A stretch of 64,000 bases of DNA, taken from an uncultured Sulfitobacter sp. Lineage in GTDB: Bacteria > Pseudomonadota > Alphaproteobacteria > Rhodobacterales > Rhodobacteraceae. Positions 53,642-62,501 of the stretch are shown here, one piece after another. Under the pieces are notes generated by a model that saw only the letters and a list, made by a program, of their open reading frames with translations, did no database searches and was not told the DNA's origin. The DNA lies in contig CANMXJ010000008.1 of NCBI GenBank assembly GCA_947501805.1, positions 1 through 64,000 of the forward strand. Reading direction: 5' to 3'. Numbering within the stretch: the first letter of the stretch is position 1; every line of letters begins with the position of its first letter. A program made the position numbers and the translations under genes.

Positions 53642-55168
53642 TTAGCTGCGTGTCATCAGATGCGGCAGCAACGCGCCGGATCTATGCGGTGTGACCTTGA
53701 CACCCGCAGCATGCACAATCGGTTGCACATACTGGATAAGCGGAATGACCTCGGCGTTTTCAGCGATGCGGCGGTCCACTTCTTTCCATCCCGCGATGCG
53801 CTTGGTTTCGTCAGCTTCGGCCCACAGTGGCAAGATTGCGTTGAAGGTGTCCTCGCCGTCCCAGACAGAGTGCGGAGAGGGGCCAAACATCGCAAAACCG
53901 GTTGAGGTCGTGGGATCACCAACCGAATTGCCCCAATTGTAGAACGCGGCAGGGGCGAGTTGATCGGCGGCGCGTAGCTCGAAATGCTTTGCGATTTCGT
54001 AGACTTCGATCTCGGCTTCGATCCCGACGCGGCGCCACAGACCCACGATGGCCTGCACCATTTCATAGTCCTTGGGTTTGTAACCTTTGGTCGACTGAAT
54101 CTTGAATTTCACTGGATTATCAGGGCCATAACCGCTCTCTGCCAACAACTTCTTGGACAGCTCAGGATCGTAAGCCACCTTGATGCTAGGATCATAAGCC
54201 GGATAATCCGGCGTTTGCAGCGTGTCGATCGGGATGCCGTAGCCGGACAGCAGGCGGTCCACAATCAACTGTTTGTCGATGGCATGTGCAGCGGCCTTGC
54301 GTACATTGGGGTCCGTCATAACTTCGATATCGTTGAGGAAAATCATGCCGATGTCGGAGACCGGTTCGGCCACTCCCGCCAAACCGTCTTTGGCCTTGAG
54401 GCGGTCGAATTCTTCGTAGGGAATTTCCAAAGTAACGTGGGAATTGCCCGATTCCACTTCGGCCACGCGAGACGCGGCATCGGTGACAAACTTGATCGTA
54501 ACGGTCTTAAATTCGGGCGCACCACCCCAGTAATTCTCGTTCGCCTTGAGACGGACAAAGGCGTTACGCTCGAATTTTTCGACCATATAGGGGCCAGAGC
54601 CAATAGGAGCAGCCTCGAACCCCTCCGCGCCAACTTCTTCGTAGTATTTCTTGGGCATGACGTAGCCGGTCAGGAACGACATCCACTTGAAGAAAGTTGG
54701 GTCATATTCCTTGACGTCAGCGGTTACACGGTTTCCCTGCGCGACCACATTTTCGATCTTGCCCCAGACAAACTGGATCGGGGAGCCGGTGTCAGGGTTG
54801 CCAACGCGGGTGAGGGACCAGGCCACGTCATCGGCGGTCAATGGATCGCCGTTGTGCCATGTTACGCCTTCGCGCACGTCCATCCAGATCGCGGAATTAT
54901 CGTCGTTCCAGCCGTAGCCCGTGATGATGCCCGACCCAAAGGACAGATCGGGGTTCTGCGGGATATATAGATCAAATACCGACTGATAGAATCCCTGAAT
55001 TGTCGGGTTCACGGCTGACAGGCCTACGGTGGGATCCCAGCTGGGCAAGTTGACGTTGTAGGCCACGACCAGTTCGTCGATGGCCTGTGCAAAGGACGGC
55101 AGACCGACAGTTGCAAATGTGGCTGCGGCGGCAGAGGTTTTTAACAGGCTTCTTCTGGACAGTTTCAT
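53642..55168 (-). CDS. Dipeptide/oligopeptide-type ABC transporter substrate-binding protein
   Basis: A 508-residue family 5 binding protein. The N-terminus KLSRRSLLKTSAAAATFATV is a clear twin-arginine signal. The mature start DELVVAYNVNLPSWDPTVG and the central VTWHNGDPLTADDVAWSLTR are family markers. It sits between an FAD oxidoreductase gene (55200) and the permease genes. Family 5 proteins bind peptides, opines, glycosides or other amides. The ligand here is probably the substrate of the oxidoreductase-cyclase-IOR genes nearby (inference). Confidence 0.9.
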   Translation of the reverse strand: MKLSRRSLLKTSAAAATFATVGLPSFAQAIDELVVAYNVNLPSWDPTVGLSAVNPTIQGFYQSVFDLYIPQNPDLSFGSGIITGYGWNDDNSAIWMDVREGVTWHNGDPLTADDVAWSLTRVGNPDTGSPIQFVWGKIENVVAQGNRVTADVKEYDPTFFKWMSFLTGYVMPKKYYEEVGAEGFEAAPIGSGPYMVEKFERNAFVRLKANENYWGGAPEFKTVTIKFVTDAASRVAEVESGNSHVTLEIPYEEFDRLKAKDGLAGVAEPVSDIGMIFLNDIEVMTDPNVRKAAAHAIDKQLIVDRLLSGYGIPIDTLQTPDYPAYDPSIKVAYDPELSKKLLAESGYGPDNPVKFKIQSTKGYKPKDYEMVQAIVGLWRRVGIEAEIEVYEIAKHFELRAADQLAPAAFYNWGNSVGDPTTSTGFAMFGPSPHSVWDGEDTFNAILPLWAEADETKRIAGWKEVDRRIAENAEVIPLIQYVQPIVHAAGVKVTPHRSGALLPHLMTRS

Positions 55169-55199
55169 GTGGTTTCTCCCTTATTAGTTTCTGATAATT

Positions 55200-56768
55200 T
55201 CAGTTTCCAACCAGTTTCTTGGCGAGCATCGTCCCCGGTCCCGCGCCGGTTCCGCCACCGGGCCAGACAGCGGCACCCGTAAGATACAGATTCTTGAGCG
55301 GGGTGGTTCCATCGGCGAATCCGCGCGCGGGGCGATTCATAAAATGCTGATGCAGATGATGGCTGCCACAGACCTGATCCCCGCCGACAAGATTGGGGTT
55401 TTCTGTCTCTAACATTTCGGGCGTGACGATATGTTGTCCAAGGATGTTGGCGCGTGTGCCGGGGGCGTAACGTTCCAGTATATCCAAGGCCCGATTGGCA
55501 AACGGTTCTGCCGCATCCTGCCAGTTTTTCGCGGAAATTGTGCCACCTGCATCACCTTTGATTTCCCCCGGTGCCATGCGCACTTGTAGCCACAATACGT
55601 GTTTACCCTTGGGCGCACGGGATGGATCAACAACAGTGGGCTGGCCGCATACAATCACCGGTTCATCGGGCAATAATCCGGCTTTGGCTTGGGCATAGGT
55701 GCGCGCCATTTGGTCCATTGAGGGTGCCATATGAACATAGGCAAATCGCTTGAGTTCGGGTGCTGTCCAACTGGGCAGATCATCCATTGCGAGGTGGATC
55801 ATCATTGTGCCGGGAGCATGCTGATATGTCTCCATCGCGGCCTGATGTCTCTGGTCGCCGGTGTCACCGGTCAGCCTGTTCAGCGCGGCAGGCGAGACAT
55901 TGGCGATCACAGCCTTTTCTGCTTCAACCAGCCTGCCGTCATTCAGAATGATGCCGAAGGCCCGACCGGCAGCGTGTTTGATGCCAGTTACCTTTTGCCC
56001 GCAATGCACAGCGCCACCGCGGCTTTCGATCATTTTCACCATCGCCTTGATTATTGTGTCTGCACCACCTTGGCCAAGGACCATGCCAAAGGCCTGTCCC
56101 GCCATCGCTTCAAGGTATGGAAAAACCGCGCCACCCGCGATATCCGGCGCAAAATCAAGGTGCATACCCCATGCGGCAAGGGTCGCTTTGACGTGATCGC
56201 TTTGGAATGTCTCATCCAGCCATGCACGCGGCGACATCATCAGGAAACGGGCAAGGTCCAGCGTTCCGGCACGCCCTCTCTTGCGCCACGTTTTCCACCC
56301 TAAAGATGAAATTGCACGTAAATTCATCGGACTGCCAAGAACGCCAAAGATGGATTCGGCCTGATCCGGAAAATTCTGTGTGAGTTCAGTCCATGTCGCG
56401 GCGTCCGCATTTGAAAAGCCTCGCACACGCGCAGTTGTTAGCGCGGCATCATTGGAGACGCCAAGCCAGCGACCATCGGGGAAAATGGAAGCAAACGGAT
56501 TGCCCGTTGGCGCAATAGCCAAGCCGTGTTTTGCAAGTTCTGCTGCATATTCTGTATGAAATGCCGATCCGGCAAACAGGGACAGGTTCATAGCGGCCCA
56601 GTCGTGTTTGAAGCCGGGAAGCGTGTATTCGCCGGATTTAACGGCACCGCCGGGTGTGGCGGCCTGTTCGTAAACCGCTACTTTCCAGCCGCGCGCGGCT
56701 AGATGACAGGCGCATGCCAGCGAATTGTGGCCCGCTCCGATGATGATTGCGTCTGGATTGGTTGGCAT
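55200..56768 (-). CDS. CrtI-like NAD(P)/FAD-dependent oxidoreductase (first of pair)
   Basis: A 522-residue flavoprotein of the phytoene desaturase-like/PYROXD2 group. The dinucleotide motif is AIIIGAGHNSLACACHLAARG, followed by VYEQAATPGGAVKSGEY. The end includes the FAD-contact stretch NLYLTGAAVWPGGGTGAGPG. Carotenoid genes are absent, so a desaturase or amine/alcohol oxidation on a catabolic substrate is likely. It is first in the minus-strand operon with the Dpp-type transporter. A paralogue of similar length lies at 57678 in the divergent operon. Confidence 0.85.
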   Translation of the reverse strand: MPTNPDAIIIGAGHNSLACACHLAARGWKVAVYEQAATPGGAVKSGEYTLPGFKHDWAAMNLSLFAGSAFHTEYAAELAKHGLAIAPTGNPFASIFPDGRWLGVSNDAALTTARVRGFSNADAATWTELTQNFPDQAESIFGVLGSPMNLRAISSLGWKTWRKRGRAGTLDLARFLMMSPRAWLDETFQSDHVKATLAAWGMHLDFAPDIAGGAVFPYLEAMAGQAFGMVLGQGGADTIIKAMVKMIESRGGAVHCGQKVTGIKHAAGRAFGIILNDGRLVEAEKAVIANVSPAALNRLTGDTGDQRHQAAMETYQHAPGTMMIHLAMDDLPSWTAPELKRFAYVHMAPSMDQMARTYAQAKAGLLPDEPVIVCGQPTVVDPSRAPKGKHVLWLQVRMAPGEIKGDAGGTISAKNWQDAAEPFANRALDILERYAPGTRANILGQHIVTPEMLETENPNLVGGDQVCGSHHLHQHFMNRPARGFADGTTPLKNLYLTGAAVWPGGGTGAGPGTMLAKKLVGN

Positions 56769-56796
56769 TGTTTCTTAGACTCCCCAGCCACAAGAT

Positions 56797-56816
56797 AATT
56801 GCAAACGCATGTAATT
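56797..56816. promoter_or_regulatory. Operator-like dyad in the divergent promoter region
   Basis: AATTGCA, six bases, TGTAATT: an inverted repeat with one mismatch per arm, 20 bp long. It lies between the divergent FAD oxidoreductase (56768) and cyclase (56882) genes. Size and AT content suit a MarR dimer such as the one encoded at 59237, but no second copy was found. Confidence 0.45.
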
Positions 56817-56842
56817 TTGTCTAGCATTGATTCATCATGCAA

Positions 56843-56862
56843 CCACGAGGGGAAACTCGTGG
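56843..56862 (+). other. Leader hairpin upstream of the cyclase gene
   Basis: CCACGAG, loop GGGAAA, CTCGTGG: a perfect 7-bp stem ending about 20 bp before the cyclase ATG, in the predicted 5' leader. The ribosome site GGGAGAG lies after it. It could stabilise the transcript or be a regulatory dyad. Confidence 0.55.
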
Positions 56863-56881
56863 CAGATAGGGAGAGTATCAA

Positions 56882-57673
56882 ATGAGTGCATCGGATATGT
56901 TGGGCAATCTAGGGGCGATGCTGGTCTCTGGTGGTGTTGAAGTGGTGGATTGCACAGGCGTGCTGGGACCGGAAACGCCGATCATCCAGTTACCACCGGA
57001 GTTCGCCAAACCAACGCCAAAAGTCGAGATTCACAAGATTTCGGAATACGACAATGACGGCCCGTTTTTTGCATGGAACTGGATGGTTCTGGGTGAGCAT
57101 TCAGGAACCCACTTTGATGCGCCGCACCATTGGATCACCGGCAAGGACTATCCGGATGGCTTCACCGACAAGCTGGATGTGCAGCGGTTGGTGGCCCCTG
57201 TGAATGTGATCGACTGTTCGGCGCAAAGTGCCGAAAACGAGGATTTCCTGCTGACGGCTGATGGCGTGAAGGCATGGGAAAAGGAACATGGCGAAATCAA
57301 TGCCGGTGAATGGGTTGTCATGCGCACGGATTGGGATGCGCGGGTCGATGACGAAGCAAACTTCCTGAATACTGACGAGGCAGGACCACATTCACCGGGT
57401 CCGACGCCGGACTGCATTGAGTATCTGCTCAGCAAAAAGATCGTCGGTTGGGGCACGCAGTGCATAGGCACGGACGCAGGTCAGGCTGGCGGGATGGAGC
57501 CGCCATATCCGGCGCATAACCTGTTGCACCGCGACAATTGTTTCGGGTTGGCGTCCTTGACCAATCTGGACAAGTTGCCGGCAAAGGGCGCGATCCTGAT
57601 TGCTGCGCCTTTGAAAATTAAGGACGGTACGGGTTCGCCCATCCGTGCGCTTGCCTTAGTTCCAAAAGGCTAG
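56882..57673 (+). CDS. Cyclase family protein (kynurenine formamidase / isatin hydrolase type)
   Basis: A 263-residue metal-dependent hydrolase of the cyclase family (PF04199 type). The metal signature is GEHSGTHFDAPHHW, at about residues 73-86. The family includes kynurenine formamidase and isatin hydrolase, which open an amide or lactam. GGGAGAG precedes the ATG. It is the first gene of the plus-strand operon with an FAD oxidoreductase, MarR, VOC and IorAB. If it opens a cyclic alpha-keto amide, the product would be a 2-oxoacid suited to IorAB (inference). There is no signal peptide, so it is cytoplasmic. Confidence 0.83.
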   Translation: MSASDMLGNLGAMLVSGGVEVVDCTGVLGPETPIIQLPPEFAKPTPKVEIHKISEYDNDGPFFAWNWMVLGEHSGTHFDAPHHWITGKDYPDGFTDKLDVQRLVAPVNVIDCSAQSAENEDFLLTADGVKAWEKEHGEINAGEWVVMRTDWDARVDDEANFLNTDEAGPHSPGPTPDCIEYLLSKKIVGWGTQCIGTDAGQAGGMEPPYPAHNLLHRDNCFGLASLTNLDKLPAKGAILIAAPLKIKDGTGSPIRALALVPKG

Positions 57674-57677
57674 GGGC

Positions 57678-59240
57678 GTGGCAGCGTTTGACCATCTGAT
57701 CATCGGCACGGGCATCAATGCGTTGGTGGCCGCGGCGATGTTGTCGCGCAAAGGCGACAGCGTGCTGATGGTTGAGCGCGAAAGCCGGATTGGCGGCTGT
57801 ATGTTCACCTCGGACGAGGTCACATTGCCCGGTTATCATCACGATGTTATGGCCGCGACTTTTGTGTTGTTCCTGACAGGGCCTGCCCATGCAGCTTTGG
57901 GGGATGATCTGGCGAAACACGGGTTGGCGTTTTGCCATTCTCCCCATCCGACGGCTGTTCTGCGCCCCGACGGATCGTCGCTGGTTGTGGCGACGGACCG
58001 TTCGGCAAATGTTGCTGCGTTTAATCAGCGGGGGGCAGGAGATGGTGATCAGCATGGGCGCGATGTCGGCGCAATAGAGCAGGATGCGGAGTTTCTTTTT
58101 GCACTTTTGGGTCAGCCGCTCTGGTCGCGCCAAACTTTGACGCTGGTTGCAAAACAAGCTTGGAAAAAGGGCCTTGGCCCGCTGAAGACATGGTTTGGCG
58201 AAGCGATGGAACCGGCGCGGGGATGGCTTGAAACGCGCTATACATCGCAGGATGTGCAGGCGCTTTGGGCCCCTTGGGTTTTGCATGTCGGGTTGACCCC
58301 CGAAGCGACCTATGGCGGGCAAATGGCGCGAGTCATTGCTTTTGCTTTGGAAGCGGCCGGCGCGCCTGTTGTCAAAGGCGGGGCAGGGCAGGCAGCGGCT
58401 GCATTTCAGACTCTAATCGAGGCAAATGGCGGGAAAATCCGCACCAATGTCGAGGCAACTAGGATCATCGTCGAGAACGGCAGGGCGATTGGCATTTCGA
58501 CATCGGATGATGAAAAGATTCTGGCTAACAACGTGATTGCCAGCACAGCACCGGGGCAGCTTTATGAAGGGTTGCTTGCAGATCAGAACCCGCCTGCGAC
58601 TGCCAAAAAGTTCCGTCATGGACGTGGTAATTTCCAACTGCATTTTGCTCTGGACGGGCCCGTCGAATGGAACGCGGAAGGGTTGGAAGATGTGGCGCTG
58701 ATCCATCTGTCGGATGGCATCGACTCTGTGTCAAAATCCAGCAACGAGGCGGAGCGTGGCATGTTGCCAGAGGTGCCGACGATCTGTGTAGGCCAGCCGC
58801 ACCGCATGGATCCGACACGTTGCCCTGAAGGTAAAGCACTGCTTTGGTTGCAAATCCCCGATGCGCCGTCGGTTATTAAGGGTGATGCTGCGGGCAAGAT
58901 AAAAACTGTGCCGGAATGGTCCGAGCAGATGCGGGAAGCCTTTGCCGACCGGATCGAAGCCATCCTTTCAAAACACATCGGGAACTGGGATCAGATCAAG
59001 TTGAAACGCCGCGCCTATTCGCCTGCCGATCTTGAAAAGATGAACGTAAACCTTGTGGGGGGCGATCCCTACGGCGGGGCGTGTACGCTTGATCAGTTCT
59101 TTGTTTGGCGCCCTTACGCGGCCCAGACGAACAACGGAACGCCCGTTAAGAACCTCTATCATATCGGTGCTTCTACGCATCCCGGACCGGGTTTGGGTGG
59201 TGGGTCCGGCCTGAATGTGGCCAAAGGACTGGGCGCATGA
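57678..59240 (+). CDS. CrtI-like NAD(P)/FAD-dependent oxidoreductase (second of pair)
   Basis: A 520-residue flavoprotein of the same group as the one at 55200. It starts with GTG, 4 bp after the cyclase stop, with GGCTAGGGGC upstream. The dinucleotide motif is LIIGTGINALVAAAMLSRKG, followed by VERESRIGGCMF. The C-terminal end NLYHIGASTHPGPGLGGGSG mirrors the paralogue. Its stop overlaps the MarR ATG. The two paralogues may act on successive intermediates or form a heteromer (inference). Confidence 0.85.
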   Translation: MAAFDHLIIGTGINALVAAAMLSRKGDSVLMVERESRIGGCMFTSDEVTLPGYHHDVMAATFVLFLTGPAHAALGDDLAKHGLAFCHSPHPTAVLRPDGSSLVVATDRSANVAAFNQRGAGDGDQHGRDVGAIEQDAEFLFALLGQPLWSRQTLTLVAKQAWKKGLGPLKTWFGEAMEPARGWLETRYTSQDVQALWAPWVLHVGLTPEATYGGQMARVIAFALEAAGAPVVKGGAGQAAAAFQTLIEANGGKIRTNVEATRIIVENGRAIGISTSDDEKILANNVIASTAPGQLYEGLLADQNPPATAKKFRHGRGNFQLHFALDGPVEWNAEGLEDVALIHLSDGIDSVSKSSNEAERGMLPEVPTICVGQPHRMDPTRCPEGKALLWLQIPDAPSVIKGDAAGKIKTVPEWSEQMREAFADRIEAILSKHIGNWDQIKLKRRAYSPADLEKMNVNLVGGDPYGGACTLDQFFVWRPYAAQTNNGTPVKNLYHIGASTHPGPGLGGGSGLNVAKGLGA

Positions 59241-59716
59241 GCAAGCCGGAAAATGCGACTGCTGATGCCGTGCGTCTGGGCGAAATGGGGCTGGAAAATT
59301 TCGCGCCTTATCTGATGAACCGGATCATCGGGCGCTATAATGCGGCGCTACAGGCGGAAATGGCAGAGCTGGGGCTGACCACGCCACAAATGCGGTCTTT
59401 AGCCGTTCTTTCGGTTATTGATGGCATTCTGATCCGCGAACTTGCGGTTTATGCGGTTGTGCAACAATCGACCCTAAGCCGCGCATTAGACACGTTACAG
59501 CAGAACGGAATGATCCGGCGTGAAACAGATGGACAAGACAGTCGTGCGACACGCGTTTTTCTGACCGAGAAAGGGCGCGAGGCCTATGAGAGGCTTTGGC
59601 CACATATGTCGGGTGCTTATGATGCGATGTTCAAGGGCGTCGGAGATGCTGAGAAACGCGCATTTGTCGGCACCTTGCAAACCATGTTGCGCAACATTCG
59701 CAAACACGATTTCTGA
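59237..59716 (+). CDS. MarR family transcriptional regulator of the cyclase-IOR operon
   Basis: A 159-residue MarR protein with HTH segment LIRELAVYAVVQQSTLSRAL and wing DGQDSRATRVFLTEKG. It overlaps the FAD oxidoreductase stop by ATGA. It resembles the 159-residue MarR at 1319 in length and in the alignment of the HTH region; both are near IOR genes. It is likely to autoregulate the operon and the divergent transporter operon, with an aromatic acid or acyl-CoA as ligand (inference). Confidence 0.86.
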   Translation: MSKPENATADAVRLGEMGLENFAPYLMNRIIGRYNAALQAEMAELGLTTPQMRSLAVLSVIDGILIRELAVYAVVQQSTLSRALDTLQQNGMIRRETDGQDSRATRVFLTEKGREAYERLWPHMSGAYDAMFKGVGDAEKRAFVGTLQTMLRNIRKHDF

Positions 59717-59741
59717 GAACCGCAATTCAACGGGGGATACC

Positions 59742-60329
59742 ATGAAATTCTGGATGACACTTGGCGCAGGACTGATTGCCGCTGCCGCCGCACAATCCGA
59801 GAGCATTCCAGGGATGCGCGGCGTTGATCATATTGGTCTGACCGTTCCTGATCTGGCACAAGCAGAAATGTTTTTTTCCGACGTGCTGGGGTGTGAAAAA
59901 GCCACTTCATTTGGGCCGTTTCGTGACGATGAAGGGACGTTTATGCAGGATTTGCTGGATGTCGATCCACGTGCTGTTGTTGAAACAATAACGCTTATGC
60001 GCTGCGGTTTCGGCTCTAACATAGAGCTTCTCAAGTATACCGCCCCGGATCAGAAGGTTGTCCAGCCGCGCAATAGCGATATCGGCGGGCACCACATCGC
60101 AATCTATGTGGATGATATCAATGTTGCTGCCGATTATCTCAGAGGCAAGGGAATCAGGACATTGATGGGGCCGCTTCCCGTCAACGAGGGACCGGCGGCA
60201 GGCCAGTCCATCATGTATTTCTTTGCACCTTGGGGTTTGCAGATGGAGGCGATCTCCTACCCTGATGGAATGGCTTACGAAAAGGATGGCGGTACGGTGC
60301 TGTGGTCCTCGCGTTCTCCTGCCGAATAA
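59742..60329 (+). CDS. VOC (glyoxalase/dioxygenase superfamily) protein with a predicted signal peptide
   Basis: A 195-residue vicinal-oxygen-chelate protein. The N-terminus KFWMTLGAGLIAAAAAQSES looks like a signal peptide. Two beta-alpha-beta modules follow. Putative metal ligands are H in GVDHIGLTV, E in NIELLKY, H in GGHHIAIYV and E in GLQMEAIS. ATG 59742 is preceded by GGGGGA. Earlier in-frame starts lie inside the MarR gene. Periplasmic VOC proteins are unusual. In the operon it could be a lyase or isomerase acting before import, or a binding protein. The reaction is unknown. Confidence 0.8.
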   Translation: MKFWMTLGAGLIAAAAAQSESIPGMRGVDHIGLTVPDLAQAEMFFSDVLGCEKATSFGPFRDDEGTFMQDLLDVDPRAVVETITLMRCGFGSNIELLKYTAPDQKVVQPRNSDIGGHHIAIYVDDINVAADYLRGKGIRTLMGPLPVNEGPAAGQSIMYFFAPWGLQMEAISYPDGMAYEKDGGTVLWSSRSPAE

Positions 60330-60350
60330 TGACAAACCGGAGTTACTGAT

Positions 60351-62501
60351 ATGGCGGAACGCTCGTTCAAGGCTGAAGTGGAACACCTGCGGATGGGGAA
60401 TGGCGAGGTGTTCACCGGCGAGGGAATTCTGGCGATCACCAAGGCGCTGCTGGAAAACGGCGTGGGATATGTCGGCGGCTATCAAGGTGCGCCGATCTCG
60501 CACTTGATGGACGTGTTGGCCGATGCCCAAGGGTTGTTGGGCGAGTTGGGCGTGCGGTTCGAGGCAAATGCATCAGAGGCTGCAGCAGCAGCGATGCTGG
60601 CGGCGTCCGTGCATTACCCCATTCGCGGTGCGGTGACGTTCAAGGGGCCGGTTGGGGTAAACGTGGCGTCTGATGCCTTGGCGAACCTGTGTTCCAGTGG
60701 TGTGAACGGCGGCGCGTTGATCATCGTCGGGGAGGATTACGGCGAGGGCAGTTCCATTATGCAGGAACGCAGCCACGGCTTTGCAATGAAGTCGCAATTC
60801 TGGCTGCTGGACCCGCGTCCGAACCTTCCCTGCATTACGAAGGCTGTGAAAGACGGGTTCGAGCTGTCCGAGGCCAGTAATACGCCCGTGATGCTGATGG
60901 TGCGCATCAGATCGTGCCACGTGACGGGCAGTTTTGTAACGAAAGACAACGTGCCGCCGCCGCTGACAGTCAAGGAAGCGATTGCCAATCCGCAGTCGGA
61001 TTTCAATCGTGTTGTATTGCCGCCGATGAGCTATCTGCATGAGCAGGACAAGGTAAAGAATCGCTGGCCCGCTGCGGAGAAGTACATCGTCGAGAACAAG
61101 CTGAACGAGGTGTTCGGCCCCGAGAAATCCAAGATCGGGATCGTCACGCAGGGCGGCATGTACAACAGCGTAATCCGTGGTCTGCAAAGGCTTGGGCTGG
61201 CGGATGTCTTTGGTCAGACCGAAGTGCCAATTTATTGTCTGAATGTCACCTATCCCCTGATTAGAGACGAATTTGATGCCTTCTGTGAGGGCAAAGAGCA
61301 TGTGTTGGTGGTCGAAGAAGGGCAGCCGGAACATATCGAACAGCACCTTGGGTCGTTTCTGTATAAATCCGGTCGCAAGCTGAAACTCTATGGCAAGGAC
61401 GTGTTGCCGATGGCGGGGGAATACACCGGTCAGGTGATGCTGGATGGGATGACCGCGTTTTTGAAAGCAGCAGCGCCCGACATGTTGCCGGGTAAGGTCC
61501 GTGCCCCGAATATGGAAGAGCCGCAGATACCGGACCTTTCCAAAACCGTACCGATCCGCCCTCCCGGTTTTTGTACGGGCTGTCCTGAACGTCCGATCTT
61601 TGCGGGCATGAAACTGGTCGAGATGGAATTGGGCAAAAGCCAGATCACTGCTGACATCGGCTGTCATTTGTTTGGCTCTCTACCACCGTTCGAAATGGGC
61701 GGCGCGACGATGGGTTACGGGCTCGGCCCTGCGGCCAATGCGGCGTTTGACGGCGGTGGTGAACGGCGCGCGATTTCGATCCTTGGCGATGGTGGGTTCT
61801 GGCACAATGGCCTGACGTCCTCCATCGGGAACATGGTGTTTAACAAATCCGACAATGTGGCGATCATCGTTGATAATTACTATTCGGCGGCGACGGGCGG
61901 GCAGGATGTGCTGTCCTCGCGTGCGCAGAATGACACCAAGGCCACGCAAAACCCGATATCCGCTGCGCTTAAGGGTGTTGGTGTGGAGTGGGTCCGCCAG
62001 ATTGACCACACCTATGACGTGGCCAAGGTGCGCGACACGTTGAAAGAGGCTCTAACAACGGACTTTAAGGGGCCAAAAGTCATTGTCGCGTCCTCTGAAT
62101 GTATGCTGAACAAACAGCGCCGCGAGAAACCTATCCGCAATACCGCGATCAAGGAAGGACGGCGCGTGGATGTGCCGCGCTTTGGTGTGGATAGCGATGT
62201 TTGTACCGGCGATCACGCCTGTATCCGGCTGTCGGGCTGTCCGTCGCTGTCGCTGAAACGGCTGGATGATCCGCTGCGCGATGATCCGATTGCACATATC
62301 GACCAAACTTGTGTGGGCTGTGGCAACTGCGGTGAAGTGGCAGATGCGGCTGTCTTGTGCCCGTCGTTCTATCGCGCCGATGTGGTGCATAATCCGGGCA
62401 AGTTCGAGACATGGCGTGCGGGCTGGCGGAACAGGATTATCAACCATCTGCAAAAGCGGCGGGACGCGAAACGCTTGCGCCTGAAAGGGGTTGTCACATG
62501 A
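60351..62501 (+). CDS. iorA: Indolepyruvate-type oxidoreductase alpha subunit (IorA)
   Basis: A 716-residue IorA. The TPP pyrimidine domain has YVGGYQGAPISHLMDVL and KGPVGVNVASDALANL. The TPP/Mg domain has ILGDGGFWHNGLTSSIGN and the later VDNYYSAATGGQ. Cys motifs include FCTGCPERPIF (about residue 405) and a C-terminal two-cluster ferredoxin domain with CTGDHACIRLSGCP and CVGCGNCG (about 620-670). GGAG precedes the ATG at 60351. It overlaps iorB by ATGA. With IorB it should oxidatively decarboxylate an aryl 2-oxoacid to an acyl-CoA, with ferredoxin as acceptor. Confidence 0.88.
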   Translation: MAERSFKAEVEHLRMGNGEVFTGEGILAITKALLENGVGYVGGYQGAPISHLMDVLADAQGLLGELGVRFEANASEAAAAAMLAASVHYPIRGAVTFKGPVGVNVASDALANLCSSGVNGGALIIVGEDYGEGSSIMQERSHGFAMKSQFWLLDPRPNLPCITKAVKDGFELSEASNTPVMLMVRIRSCHVTGSFVTKDNVPPPLTVKEAIANPQSDFNRVVLPPMSYLHEQDKVKNRWPAAEKYIVENKLNEVFGPEKSKIGIVTQGGMYNSVIRGLQRLGLADVFGQTEVPIYCLNVTYPLIRDEFDAFCEGKEHVLVVEEGQPEHIEQHLGSFLYKSGRKLKLYGKDVLPMAGEYTGQVMLDGMTAFLKAAAPDMLPGKVRAPNMEEPQIPDLSKTVPIRPPGFCTGCPERPIFAGMKLVEMELGKSQITADIGCHLFGSLPPFEMGGATMGYGLGPAANAAFDGGGERRAISILGDGGFWHNGLTSSIGNMVFNKSDNVAIIVDNYYSAATGGQDVLSSRAQNDTKATQNPISAALKGVGVEWVRQIDHTYDVAKVRDTLKEALTTDFKGPKVIVASSECMLNKQRREKPIRNTAIKEGRRVDVPRFGVDSDVCTGDHACIRLSGCPSLSLKRLDDPLRDDPIAHIDQTCVGCGNCGEVADAAVLCPSFYRADVVHNPGKFETWRAGWRNRIINHLQKRRDAKRLRLKGVVT

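Noticed and set aside
55200-59240. Carotenoid biosynthesis, suggested by the CrtI-like flavoproteins.
   Set aside because: No crtB, crtE or other carotenoid genes are nearby; neighbours are importer, cyclase and IOR genes, which fits catabolism better.
60573-61667. A 364-codon minus-strand frame over iorA.
   Set aside because: Antisense to conserved TPP-domain sequence; composition is shadow-like.
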